The translations under genes were made by a program, and so were the position numbers. A stretch of 64,000 nt of DNA from positions 184,141,770-184,205,769 of the forward strand of contig NC_081406.1 in the NCBI RefSeq assembly GCF_030272615.1, written 5' to 3'. The notes beneath the pieces are model-generated. The model did no database searches and was not told the origin of the DNA. It worked only from the letters and a program-made list of their open reading frames with translations. Positions within the stretch are counted from its first letter, which is position 1. Every line of letters starts with the position of its first letter. Of the stretch, positions 22,659-35,234 are shown piece after piece. The stretch is from Cryptomeria japonica. Lineage: Eukaryota > Streptophyta > Pinopsida > Cupressales > Cupressaceae.

Positions 22659-25600
22659 TCTAGTACCCTTCCTCGTTTGAACTCATTAGACTCATATTTT
22701 ATTATTGTTTAATTTCAATGGATACATTACCATGATGTGTTATTCAGACTTATATGACATTATTTCATGTTTTATCTAGATATGAGATGCATAACTTATT
22801 TGCAATATTTATGTACTTGTAATGTATGGCATTTTTATGGATTATTGCTATGTACTAACACTTTACTTTATTTATGCAATGTGGAATTATTTGTTGTGTC
22901 TGCAAGTGTATTGGATGGAAGGGGATGATTTTCCATCACTCATTTTGGTGAGACAGGGAACGTCACGATTCTCCTTCATCGGTGTGTATGTCATGTTTTC
23001 TATATTGTATATATGCATGTGTGGTTCGGTGATGCAGGATATTGTAGGTACAAGTACCGGGTAGGTACGGGGTATCATCTCCACCTGGCTTCACAGGTCT
23101 GATCGTGCCTTATATTTTCTGATAGAAGTGGAGGAGATAGTAGTCGACCCTATTTTTCTCATTTACACTCATGTGAGTGTCATCAGTTGGTCGTCCAGTC
23201 AGTTAGTTCGGCCTTCGTATTTTGTCGTTTGATCTTTTTATGGGTATTTGTTTGAGATTTGTTCAATTTGTGTGTTTTAGTGGATTTAATTAATTAATTA
23301 ATTAAGTTTATGGAATTGTCTCATAGTTGAATTGTGTATGCATTGAGATTATAAATTTAGTTAATTAAAAGAAATTATTAAATTAAGTTGCAAGCTACAT
23401 GATATTAGAAATATATTTTTATTTAATTTTTTGTGGAAAAATAAATGAAATTAATTTTATTTATTATTTCCTAGAATTTTAAATAAATAAAAGAATAAAA
23501 GAATAAAAATAAAAAATAAATAAAAGAATAAATAAATAAATGAATAAAAGAATTAATTAGAATTAAAGTATTGCTTTAATTCTTTATTTAGAAAATTAAT
23601 TAATTTGCATGAGAAAAGAAAAAAAAATAATGATTTTTAATTATTGCATGTTAGCTTATCTTTTGTTATAAAATTAGAATATAAAATAAAATTACTTTTA
23701 TTCTAAATTTAGGTTTTTGAGAAAAAAATCTATTGAACCTAGAATTTTAGTTTAAATAGGGGAATATGTCTATATTTTAGATACACAGGAAACAGGTCAG
23801 GGATTTAGGTGAAGAGAAATTTATTTGGAAGCTTGTTGAAGGATTGGTTCTCTTCTACAAATTTTCTTCCAAAAAAGCTATACCAGGTTGGCTGGCTTCT
23901 TTAGATTGTTTGTTTTAAAGAAAATATTTTATTTCTTTTATCTTTCTGAATTATGTGTGTGTTAAGATGTTTGACAAATTTAAAATCTTGTCTGATTATT
24001 TCTTGTTCTTGGCTAAAGTCCATTCCTGAAGTTAATTTCTAGTTTATGGAAAGAAGTTATTTCCTGGGTGTTTGTAGATTAAATTTTAAGAAAATTGGAA
24101 AAAGTTATTATGGCAAATTTTGCCAAGATTTCTATTGTGCATGGAAATTGCAAGATTTGGGAGGAATGGGATTTACCAGAGAAACCATTCCCTCTTGTTT
24201 GATTTTTGTTTTGATATTTGGCTATGGCAGTCCTTTTTAATATTTGTGTATCTCTGTGATATAATTGGTAATTATAGAAATAAATTTAATCATTAATTAA
24301 ATTTATTGTATTATTAGAAGTTAAGGGAAATTATTTATTATATTATTTTGGAGAAATTGTGTAATAAATAATTTCCCTTGAAATAAATTGCTTTGGAAAT
24401 TAATTCTGTTTAAAAAAATTAAATTAAATTTACTATTTTTAAAGTTGTGAATTTTAAAAAAATAATAATTAAAAAAATTAATTAAAAAAAATTATTAAAA
24501 AATAAAAAATTAATTAAAAAAAACAAAAATTAATTAGAAAAAAAAATTAGTTAATTAAAAAAATAAAAATAAATAATTATAATATATATATATATATATA
24601 ATTTTATGTGGTTTTAATTATGTTATTTTGGAAATGAAAGATATTTCAAATTAAATCATCTTTTTATTATATAATTTAATGTTATATAATTATATAATAT
24701 TATATTCATAGAATATATATATTTATGTTATTATATTATATTATTTTTATTTTGGAATTTAATTTAGATTATTGATACAATCTAATCGGGTTTATTTGTA
24801 AAGTAATCATGAACATATAATTAGGGGGTTAATTTTTATGTGATTGATTTAACCTTATTGGACAAATGACAAAATTGATTTCTTCGTATTAATATAGTTG
24901 TATTTTCTTATTGTCTCGAAAATCTTTAATTGCAAGTTATTTGTGCTTTTGGCTGTTTTAAGAAAAGATTATCCGTGTTAGGATCTTGTGTAAATGGTGT
25001 TTGTAGTCAAGCTTAATTTCATTGCAATTCTGGTTGAGTTGTCATTGTGTCCTATGTTATTATATCTCATTGGTCAGGTGTTGTTGTATAGCCTTATTGA
25101 TATGAGTCATTGTGTGTTTTGTCCAAATGGTCAATCTTGGGTTAGTGATTGTGTATCCTTCACCTGTGGTTTGTCAGGATTAGTTATGGTTGTCTGTTTC
25201 AGCATAGAGTTTTCATAGAGAGACCTTTCCTCTTAATGTCCTATGAGAGAGAGTGGCTTTTGAGCGGGGGTCGTGCCCAAAGTGGATGACAGGATAACCC
25301 GTCGAAAGTCAGTTAAAAAGTGATAACCTAATAATATATTGGGGGGGAGTCAGATAAATATTAATTAAGATAATGTACCTCGTGAATAGGTGTAGTGCTA
25401 GTACAGGGCTCATAATGCTACGAGAAGGCCTGGAATGGCAAACTTACCACCTTGTCTTCACGAAAGGATTGGTAGGGTCCGCATGAGACTTAGCTAGAAC
25501 CGGAGGCTCAGGAGAGGTTACCAGGAGAAACCTAGGATGGGGGTTGAGAACTATGGAGACTGTACCATGGTATCCACCATAAGACATGTGATGACACTCT

Positions 25601-26335
25601 CTCCTTAGAGTCACTTGTATTTTGTGAGTTGAGTTACATGGATGTTTGCGGAGTCTTGTAGTTCTTCCGTACTTGTTTTACTTTGCTTTCTTGAGGGTTT
25701 TCTATTATCTCCTAGCACAGTGGGGTGGTTCCATTTAGGGATCACATGGTCGGGTGGTGGTGCCACTTCCCATCGGATGTTCTGGATTGTATCTTCAGGT
25801 GAGGAAAGACTTCGCTGGTGTTTCTTGGTTCGTGGTTCATATACTAGCTCTTGTTCGAGATCATTGTTTAGTTGAGACCTTGTGGTCATTGTATCAGACT
25901 TTTATGTAACCTTGATATTGTAACTTTGTAATCTGTGGCATTATTGGAAGTTGTGTACTTATGGATATTGTAATAGTATGTCAATGGAATGTATGTTATT
26001 TCAGTTGCTTTGATTTTATGTTAAATTGTTTTATTGAAATTGGATACATTGGAGTACTTTCATTTCTTCATTATGGAATTTAGATGTATGTGTAGTTTTA
26101 AACTTAAGCATTTAATTTATCTAATTAAATGGACAATTGGATTAACTGTGGTGTTAATGTAATCTACGAATTAACCTTTGTTGGTAACCCTTAGGAAATC
26201 ATATGTTAGACTTTCATTGTGTTATTAAATGTGCAATGGTTATAGTTGGTGCACTTAGTCTTTAAAAAAAAAATCATTTCACCCTTAATTGCCTAGTTGT
26301 GTTGTTTCCTTTAGGGTTCCTGGTGGGGCATTACA
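22659..26335 (+). repeat. LTR2 of the giant-LTR element
   Basis: 3677 bp. It aligns with LTR1 throughout except for an AT-rich block at about 24425-24680, which includes a TA microsatellite (24580-24602). A 92-codon minus-strand frame (25611-25889) is open here, while the matching frame in LTR1 has a stop. Confidence 0.9.
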
Positions 26336-26340
26336 TCTAC

Positions 26341-26790
26341 CCTTGGTAGATTGGAAAGAGGTTGGCAAAGTCCACCTAAGGCACAAGCAAAGATGTCCAG
26401 GACTACTCGAAGTCTGCCTTGGCTAATGAAGAAAATGTCCAAAGACCTTGAAAGTCTACCCAAGACATATATCAAGGATGGAAAGATGTCTTCCAAGTCT
26501 GCCCTAGCAAGATAAGTTGGCATAAGATTTTCAGAATCTGCCAAGACAAGCAAGTTGTCCATCAAGCCCACCTTAGGATGCCTAAAGATCTATAAACTCC
26601 GCCCAGCTAGAAAAAGCATAAGAAGAAAAACATAGAAAAGAAAGTTAGAAAAGGTTTGAAAGATGAAGTCAAATAAAGAAAAAGCCTTGTCCAAAGAACA
26701 AAACACATTAAAACAAGGTGGCAAGACTTATTCTAAGTCCACCAAAGAACATGGAAAAGAGCTTTCAAAGTCCACCCATGATGGGAGCAT
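26341..26790. repeat. Degenerate minisatellite-like array
   Basis: Short phrases like AAGTCTGCCYTGG, AAAGTCTACCCAAG and AAGTCTGCCCTAG recur about every 42-55 bp. Read on the minus strand they give repeated RxLDIF-like peptides. Similar phrases lie left of the giant-LTR insertion (18870-18950), so that element landed within the array. Confidence 0.45.
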
Positions 26791-27440
26791 GTTGCAAAAC
26801 ATGTTGAGATAAGTAATTGTTGTGTATGATTGTGAAAGTAATAAGTAATACATTGTTTGAACTGATGGTGATTACCTCTTTTATTTTCAAATTTCCATGG
26901 TTCTTATCTCTCATCATAGTTTATATTTCATTTTGTGTATGTTAGAAGAATGCAAGATTTGATAAGTATTGATTTATTGTGAATTTTCGCTCATACTTTT
27001 GATGAATAGATGATTTTTGTTTATTGTGTTAAGTTAGTCTGAGCTTATTTTGTGGAGGTTTAACTTCTACTTTGAGTAATATTGTTCAAATGTTGGTATT
27101 ATTCATAAGTATGAAAATCGTAAGCACATCCCTTGAAGATTGCACTCACTATGTGTAGTTTTCCTAAGCATGGCGAAGCAAAGTGTTGTTATTGAAGTCT
27201 CCTAGTCAATGTCATCTCTTGAATTCTTAGGAGTAGGTTAGAATTTTTGAACCCTTATCTCCTTTTCAGTTTTCTTGAAGTCCATGATCCAAGTCCTAGA
27301 TGATAGAGCTTCATTGTCTAAACCTCCATTGTGAATTGAACATGCCAAGCGTAAGTTGTGTTGTGTATTACCAACATATCACAACACCCATTGAGCTTAT
27401 CTGCATGTCAAGGCCTGACAAAAGAAACCTTGGAATTGCC
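26791..27440. other. No gene seen
   Basis: AT-rich sequence without a credible ORF. Probably the untranslated part of an old retroelement. Confidence 0.4.
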
Positions 27441-27525
27441 ATATGATATTAGCATAAGCGGTGATTTTTCAAGAGAGGATAGAGTGTCTTTGGTTATTTT
27501 ATTATAATGTTTGGTAGATGATACA
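27441..27525. repeat. Copy of the sequence at 7383-7470
   Basis: About 85 bp starting ATATGATATTAGCATAAGCG match 7383-7470 closely. Here the sequence runs on without interruption to the left (TTGCC before ATATG), so this is a paralogous unoccupied site for the Copia LTR ending at 7382. Confidence 0.7.
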
Positions 27526-27540
27526 ACAAACACCTACAAG

Positions 27541-27660
27541 TCCATATGTCATCACTGCAGTCTTCGAGTGTGGGGTTTATCAATTAGCAACTTCAGAAGG
27601 AAAACCATTGACATATCCAATCAAAATCATGCATCTCAAAAAGTTTCATACATAAGTTGT
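27541..27660 (+). pseudogene. C-terminal end of a gypsy integrase/pol
   Basis: The frame reads VFECGVYQLATSEGKPLTYP and then IMHLKKFHT before TAA. This matches the usual C-terminal tail of Ty3/gypsy integrases (GVYQLAT..G.pL..PIN..HLK.F). Nothing of the upstream catalytic core is present, so it is a short remnant of another gypsy copy on the plus strand. Confidence 0.6.
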
Positions 27661-28930
27661 ACATAGCATTAGGCTCATCAAATATCAAAAGACCAAAAAC
27701 ATTCAAAAAAAGTCCTTAAAAATTACAAAAAATGGAAAAATAAAAAAAATAGTAAAGAAAAATCATTCATCCAAATGGTGAAAACCACTTTGGTGGCGCA
27801 TTTGATAAGTACGATGGTGAAAAATTGGTAAACAAGAGCCATTTGTGAAGGTTGCAACTCCATTGTCATTCAGACGTGTTGCGATCACATCCATTGCATT
27901 CGCTCATACATCAAAGATCTATCATGGCTTGTTATTGATCTGAAATCAGGCTTATTACCTCATGTGCCATGCGTCGTGTTTTCACACTGACAACTAACTA
28001 GGGGCAACTTTTTATTATATGATGGAAGTAGATTCTCAATATTGGTGATTCATCGAGTTAAACATTCGGACAATGTCCTGAAATAATCCAAAAGCATTCA
28101 AAACATTCAAAAAGCCCAAAAACATCAGCAAAACATCAAAATCAATAAAAACAATTGCAATTAACTTGTTCTTTGTACATAAACACCTAGTCACATTCAA
28201 AACAACATTTTGAGCTACATACAAGATGACCAACTATCAAAAAAACAAACAAACATCTGAGCAACACATACACGAAACTATTTTAAACAAGGATGCATCC
28301 TTCCTTCCAAACAGGACATGGTGACATATCTCTTTGAGAAGAAGATTTCACTTGGTTGATAGGCACTTGGTCATATTATTGCTTTTTTATCAGTTTCTTA
28401 TGCTACTCCAAGATATCCATAAGTGATTAGAGTAGCCAGGATGGTTCATGATATCTTTTTCTTTGTTTTCTATTTGTTGATTTGTTCCAATGAAGTTCTG
28501 GGGCACATACTAATGGTGTCTATGTGGGAAGTTCACTAAGCGACGACATCCTATGCAAAAATACAAAGTCATAGATCACTATGGCTTACTGACTACAGTG
28601 CATACCTCGACCATATGTATATAAACTAGAATGGAGTGGAACTTTTCTTGTCTGTAATGTTTGTTTACAAGTGCAACGTTCAACCTTGGTTCTGATACCT
28701 CGACCAAGATCAATACTACCATGCTCAATGATGAAAGAAAGCATTGTGAATAGGCAATGGATTGTCATGACATCGCATCTATTTATATTACATTCCATTG
28801 CATACCGCTCATCCATTTGTTCATATATTCATTGTACATATCTTTTGTATGCATGCATATAGGCTTGCATAGGGTTTCTATGAAAAATATAAGACAAATC
28901 CCGACGGAGTACTCTGATACACATAACTCA
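27661..28930. other. No gene seen; old retroelement 3' sequence
   Basis: A-rich runs follow the pol remnant (27710-27770), then unremarkable AT-rich DNA. A TATA-like TATATAAAC at about 28618 has no gene attached. Confidence 0.4.
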
Positions 28931-30163
28931 TCTTACATTATTATTTAGGCTCATTTGCATTAGTGCATTTCATCTCTTCATTTATCTATTATTTAGGGTG
29001 ATTACTATTATCCTATTTCATTATTAACATTATTTTCATTTAACGTCATCAATATATCATACATTCTCCAAATCATTATCCTTTTATTTATCATATAATT
29101 ATCATTTTAACAACACCACATTATCATATATAATCATATAAATTCTCATTTTCATCATCAAATAAAATCACATTTTCACAACATATAGGGGAAGAGCACC
29201 GGTAGTTGAGCATGTACCAATTGTTGTGAGGGTTGTTGATAGCTTTTGTTCTAAAAATTGAACAAATAAAATCTATTGTTTGAAACAAAAAATATCAAAT
29301 TTTGTTAGGAAATGTACCAACAGTTATTAGGAAATGTACCAATAGTTGTTAAGAAATGTACTAATATTGTAAAAAGTAACCAATCAGGTGATGTCATATC
29401 AGCTGCACAACTATTGGGGTCTCTTTTGCATGCCTATTGGTCTCACTTTTGTTTTGGTCTATTTTGGACACCTTGGCAAAAAGAATGCTGATGTGGCATC
29501 ATATTTGATGATGTTGCCCCGAAACCTTAGTTATAAGCAAGGGACTTGCCAAGTAAGCTGCTGTAAAAAAATTAGAATGATTTGAAATTTCCAAGTAAGA
29601 TTTTGAGAAGCATGAAGTTAGGGTGCACAACTACTGGGTCCTTTCCCCTATATTATTCATTAATCACATCATTTTCATTTCATTATACATCATTGTTAAA
29701 AAAATTATGATATATCATTCATTATTTTATCATTTTCATTTATCATCCAGTCATTATATAACATCATTGTTAAATCACTTATTATATACATTCATCATTT
29801 TCATCATCAACAAAAATCACATTTTCACAAACATCTATATCATTCATTAATCACGTTATTTTCATTTCATTATACATCATTGTTGAAACTTTTAAATCAT
29901 TCATTAATCACATCATTTTCATTTCATTCGACATTATTGTTAAAATATTTATTATATATCATTCATTATTTTATCATTTTCATTTATCATCCAATCATTA
30001 TATAACATCATTGTCAAAACATTTATTATATACATTCATCATTTTCATCATCAACAAAAATCACATTTTCACAAACATCTATATCATTCATTATCACATC
30101 ATTTTCAATATTATTTATCATTCATGTATCATCTTATCATGTTATTTGTATCATTTCTAACTC
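28931..30163. repeat. TCAT-rich low-complexity block (left part)
   Basis: Dense repetition of ATCATTTTCATT-like words. Within it, 29711-29954 and 29955 to about 30100 form two tandem copies with a period of about 244 bp. The block was split by the gypsy insertion at 30169 and continues at 44713. Confidence 0.7.
29186..29650. mobile_element. MITE-like element
   Basis: A 465-bp segment with imperfect 27-bp terminal inverted repeats (TAGGGGAA at both outer ends, GTAGTTG further in; 21 of 27 match by eye). It is embedded in the TCAT-rich block, whose character is quite different. The flank TA or ATAT on both sides is compatible with a small TSD. It contains a short internal direct repeat (AGGAAATGTACCAA). 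No ORF encodes a transposase. Confidence 0.6.
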
Positions 30164-30168
30164 ATCAC

Positions 30169-31422
30169 TGTAGTGTCATAAAATTGTGACCCCTACAATT
30201 TGTGACCACATTAGGGTCTTCACATTGGCGATTTGAATCCCCAAGCTTGATTGGAGACCTGAGACTTGCTCATCCACAGGAACTGTACTTTTTCTGCCCT
30301 TCGCACTGCCTAAACCTCCTTCCTGTCCTGAGACAAGGGTAGGATAGGGGTATGGTGCCCCTGTCCCTGCTAGAACAGAGGTGTGGCACCCATGTCATCA
30401 TAGGACATGGGCATGGCACCCCTGTCCCTGCCCTATTTTCAAGGGCACCTATGTCCTATCTTTGCATTAGACTTTGCATAAAGCGTGAAAACTTTCCCTC
30501 TGTTGGCCTATGACAAAAAATCAGTCAATTAACCCTAATTGAAGAATATATAAGTCACATTTGTCCTCTCATTTGCATAAGTTCAAGAAGTGATATATTA
30601 TATAAGCAAAGAGTGGGCATAAGTTCAAGCAATCAAGCATTCAAGCATTCCTTTTCAGCATTTAGCATTCTCAGGTCTCCCTTCAAGGCTAGGTGTTGCA
30701 TTCAAGTCAAAGATTCAACCATTGAAGAGGAGATCCCTTTCAACATTCAATTCCATATAAGCAAATCTACCTACATTCTATCTACAACCTCCCTTGAGGT
30801 GAATTACATTTCAGTCTTTCATTTACATTTACTTGCAAGTACTTTCTTTCATCATTTGGTTAATTCTAAAACTGGGGTTTGACCTGAAGGCAAACCCCCA
30901 ATCCCAACCCCCTTTCCTTTCTTTTCTGTGTGTAGTTTGTAGGTGCATAGCCGTGTTTGCAGATTCGGACTCCATTTGCAAAGGTGAAAAAACCCTTTTC
31001 ATTTTGTGGATTTTTCGGAGGACCGTGTGCACTTTCAACACGGTCCTGACAACTTTTCCTCAAATTCATAGGGCAACTTTGTCTCTACATATTATAGCTA
31101 GATCCAGATGCACAGCTTCATCTCACTCTTCTATTTCAAGTTATAATCAGTTCTTTGCTACTTTTGGACTTAGTCTCAAAACACACAATTCAACCATTTT
31201 CCATTCTAAGAGAGGGGTTAGCTTGTCATTCTAACACCATTATCAATTCATTTAGTATTCAATCTCTTCCCTAAGAGATTGGATCTAGTGAATTCTCCCC
31301 TTTTTAATGTATTGTGGATAAAGTGTTTGAAGGGAAATCCGTAGTGAAACTTTCATCTCTCCTCAAAGGGAAGAAAAGCTTTCCTCTTGATCTCTCCATC
31401 ATTCACTTTTCCCCACATCACA
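30169..31422 (+). repeat. 5' LTR of the gag-protease element
   Basis: 1254 bp. It contains a GC-richer stretch (30330-30430) with about three copies of a GGCACCCCTGTCCC-like unit. The partner LTR has fewer copies. Confidence 0.9.
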
Positions 31423-31425
31423 TTT

Positions 31426-31436
31426 TGGTGAACCCG
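31426..31436 (+). other. Putative primer-binding site
   Basis: TGGTGAACCCG lies 3 bp after the LTR. Its position and TGG start fit a PBS, but I cannot name the tRNA. Confidence 0.5.
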
Positions 31437-32571
31437 AAATCTTACATGCTTTATTCTAAAAATCATTGCATCTTACAAGTCTAATTTTTCTACAAATTTA
31501 GTGGTTAATTCATTCAAAACCCTAGTTTTAAAATTTAAATTGAACTTGTGTTTTGTAAAAATTGCTTGCTATAGTCTTAGATCTGAAAATTACTTTATTT
31601 GTCAAATTCAATTTCTTCATTGTCTTGTTCAATTTGCATATCAAATTCACAAAATTAGGAGGTTCATTGTCAAAACCCTAATTTTCAAAAATCATCTTGA
31701 AATTGTGCAAAAATTCAATTTCCATTTAATTTTCAAATTTGTGATTGTTTTTAGACTTATCCTCTTTCCTAAAATTCAAATTTTTAATTTCCCTCCTTTT
31801 TCAAAATTCAAAATTTTAAAAATTAAGCGGTTAGGTTGTAAAACCCCAATGTTCAGATTTAATTGGATTTTGTAGAAACTTCAATCGATTTCAGTCGATT
31901 TCAATTTTCTAAACATTTTTCAAGGGGACCTATCCATTAGGATTGACCCTTTTCAAATTTGCAATTCAATTCCTCTTTTTTCTCAAAACCCTAATAAGGT
32001 CCTATTTTCACATTCAAACCTTAATTTCACCTATCTAGAAATCGTAAAATCCTCCAATTTTTGGGGGTTAGCTTTAAATCATCATAACTTTCATCCCTCA
32101 AAATTTCAAAAAAAGTTGGTTGAATCGTGTGCACTTTCAACACGGTCCCCGACTTTTTTCCCAAAATTTCAGGAGATTGTTATGACCATATTTAATAGCT
32201 TAAATCGAAAAAATTGGCTGATTTTGTCAATTTTTTATCCTTCTAAAATCAAAACTAATTTCAAAATTCAACATTTCAAATTTCAAGAAATTTTTTAAAA
32301 TTAAGTGGTTAATTATAATCTGCCCTAATTTTAAAATTTCTAATTTTGTCAATTTTAAAATTAAGAGGTATCCCATTGGCCCTAATATATAATCCCAATT
32401 TCCTTTCATTGATCATAAAATTATTTTTGGAAATTGTGTCATTTTCTTCTTTCAACAAAGTTCAAATTGTTTAATCATTATTTTCCCAAATTTTGCATTA
32501 TTCAATTTTTGTACACTTTGTTCCTATTATTCAAAATTCAAATTCAAAATTTCAAATTTTCCCTCTAGTGC
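31437..32571 (+). other. Long AT-rich leader of the gag-protease element
   Basis: No gene. A motif like AATTAAGCGGTTAGG followed by AAAACCCTAATTTT recurs degenerately near 31500, 31660, 31826, 32301 and 32361. A GTGCACTTTCAACACGGTCC segment at about 32129 also occurs inside the 5' LTR at about 31027. Confidence 0.5.
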
Positions 32572-34379
32572 ATGAGTTTCGCCACTATTAATCCTACCTA
32601 CACTATCCTTGTTAGACAAAGCATTAGAATTAAGGCTTCCCAAGGTTTAATTACTGAGGAGATGGAGCATAATTTAGGTGACTTCTTTAATGAGGATAAT
32701 GCCAATTCTTCCCATCATAATCATGTCCCTATCTATCCAATTGATGAATCCCATGATGAACAAGAAGAAGCTTTGACTAGAGTTTCCATAGATCAACTTT
32801 CAAAATTGGACAATCAATTTGACAACTTTCAACAATGGATGTCCCAAGGGTACCCTAATAGTGCAACTCTTTCATTAATTGGAGGCCTTAAACACATGAT
32901 TCAAATTGATAAGAATGGAATTGATATATTATGTGGCAATGCACATATTGTTGATTCTAATGGCATACCTATAAAAATTTGTGTTGAGAACTTAGGTTAT
33001 TCACAACCTTCGAATCAAATCAATCATTCTATTCCTTTGACTACTCCTATGACTAGTGTTCCTACTTTTACCTCAAACATCATGTCTACTTCAACTCAAA
33101 ATGTCATTCCTACAACCATTAGTCATGGGGGAAATCCCTCTTCTTCATTTAATCCTCCATCTTAACCTATGTCTTCAATAAGTATTCCTATCATCCCTCA
33201 ACCAATTAGTGTGACACAAGGGGGCAATTCATTCAACAATTTTATTCCTCTTTTAAGTGTCCCTTTTCCTACTCAATCATCACCTATGCCTACTTATCAT
33301 AATGTCCCACCACCTTATTCTCAATCCATGCCTTCCTTCAATAACATCACACTACCTTCTCAATCAACCATGTCTAACATCAATTCTTCTACCGAAGCGA
33401 CCATTAACAATCTTGCTCAAACTGTGTCTTCTTTAAAACAATAAATTGCATCCATGAGTCAATCCAAGTTTAGTGTTCCCACATTTGATGTTGCAAGCCC
33501 ACTTTCTCTTGATATTGTTAAAGTTTTCCAACCTAAGAATTTTGAGGTCCCTCAATTGGAACTTTATAATGGAAAAGGTGATCCTCTCATGCATGTTAAA
33601 ACATTTCAAACCTTGCGTACTAATTTTGCTTATGATCAAAGATTGCTTGCAAAACTGTTTACAATAACACTAAGAGATAAGGCTTTACAATGGTATTTTT
33701 CTTTGCCTTCTTATTCTATCACTTTTTTTCAACAATTAGCAAATGCTTTCATTCAACAATTTCAAAACAACATTAGTCCTACAATCACTTTGACTGATTT
33801 AATGCATTGTAAACAAGGTGTTAAAGAAAAAGTGACTGATTTCATTGGTAGATATAAGAATTTGTGTGCTCAAATTTCTTTTCATGTACCTAATATATTA
33901 AAAAAAAATTCATTTCTAATTTGCAAAAAGATATCAGAGAAAATTTTCTTTTTTTTTAGTTTACTTCCTTTTGGCAGTTGTGTGCAACACTCCATAATTA
34001 TCAACTGGTTGTGAGTCAAATGGAGCAATCTACTCCTATGGCTCTAAGTGATAAGGGGGAGAGTGTTCAACAACCATTTGCAAATTTCAAACCAACAAAA
34101 AGCTTCATCAATTTCAATGATACAATCAACAACAACAATGTGAATGCTACAATAGATGTGCCTCCTATTTCTAAATTCTTTAAAAGAGAAAGGAAATTTA
34201 CTCCTTTGAATGAATCTTTACATAGTATTATGTATCAGTTGTTACAAAGAAATGTTATCAAACTTCCTCCTATAAAACCAGTTGACCCATCTAAGCTTGC
34301 ATCCCCTTATTTTGATAGCGATTCCTTTGTCAATTTCATCGTCAGCCTGGTCATGATACTGAGAAATGTTTTGCATTGA
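32572..34379 (+). pseudogene. gypsy gag (Tat/Ogre-like), stops and frameshifts
   Basis: The ATG at 32572 follows a long leader. Three reading blocks (32572-33165, 33169-33444, 33454-34014) share one frame and are separated by single stops. A gag capsid domain lies in the third (FQPKNFEVPQLELYNGKGDP, LRDKALQWYFSLP). Frameshifts near 33950 and 34320 move the frame twice. Across the second lies a CHHC zinc knuckle, CQFHRQPGHDTEKC. The central part is Pro/Ser/Thr/Asn-rich. In relatives this is a single gag ORF. Confidence 0.8.
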
Positions 34380-35032
34380 AAATTAAGATTCAAGATTTGA
34401 TTTATAATAATACTATATCTATGGCAGGTGTGAATGATAAGGGAAACAAATCAGTAGCTCCTCCTAATCAAAATCTTAATATTTTTACTGATCCTTTACC
34501 TTCTCGTACCTCTAACGTGATTGAAACCGAACATACCTCTTTCTCTCCTTCTGATCTTACTACCACAACTCCAAATTTGGTGAATATGGTAGAGAAACAA
34601 GAGACACCTAAGGACCCTTGTATTGCATTTGACCCTAATGCGACCATTAAAGCACCTGATAGCCCTTTATACATAGTTACAAAGGTTAAGGATATACCTT
34701 GTCGTGGTGCTCTTGTTGATCCCTCTTGCATGGTTAATGTCATCACTTGGGATTATCTTTTTACCTTACGATTGCATAAACTGATCTATGATGACACTAA
34801 TGTGGTTGTGAAGTTATTTGATGGATTCTCTTATCCTACCATTGGTTCTATCACCCTTCCTACTGAAGTTTACACTAAATCTATGGATGACAACTTTGTT
34901 ATCATTCCTTCTTCTGAGCAATTCCATGTGAAGTTGGGCTACCCTTGGCTATCTTCCATGAAGGCTATTGCTTCTCCAATTCATGTGTTTGAAATTTCCC
35001 CACGATGGAGAAATCATAACCGTGAACCATAG
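34376..35032 (+). pseudogene. Retropepsin-like protease region
   Basis: After the zinc knuckle the frame carries a linker and then an aspartic-protease-like fold: GALVDPSCMVNVIT (Asp at 34718-34720), a FDGFSYPTIGSI strand and LGYPWLSSMKA. The catalytic D-[ST]-G signature reads D-P-S, so it is probably inactive or strongly divergent. No RT follows. The next frames are proline-rich and unrecognised. Confidence 0.6.
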
Positions 35033-35234
35033 CTTATTTCTCCCATCTAAAAGAAGCCCTAATGTTTCTATTGATCCCTTTTGGCCTAAGAAATTTCAAT
35101 CTCTTCCACAAAGGAGCAATGCTCTTTTCTAGTCTTATCAAAAATGGAAGAAAGATATGATTTTATCCTTGATTTAACCTAGATCCCCAACACTTGACAT
35201 TCCTATCCTCCTGGAAGATGAAATCCTTCCCCTA

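Larger units (their letters stand above)
18986..26335 (+). mobile_element. Non-autonomous LTR element: giant LTRs, 253-bp internal region
   Basis: Two long direct repeats (18986-22405, 3420 bp; 22659-26335, 3677 bp) begin TGTAGTACCC/TCTAGTACCC and end GGGGCATTACA. They are flanked by TSD TCTAC (18981-18985 and 26336-26340). A PBS directly follows LTR1 and a PPT directly precedes LTR2, so this is a retrotransposition product and not a chance duplication. The internal region has no gag or pol, apart from a 26-codon ATG frame at about 22560-22640 that might be the start of a lost gag. The orientation is plus. The superfamily cannot be assigned. Confidence 0.9.

Noticed and set aside
28680-28705. 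Minus-strand iMet PBS-like GGTATCAGAACCA
   Set aside because: Two or more mismatches and no adjoining LTR pair.
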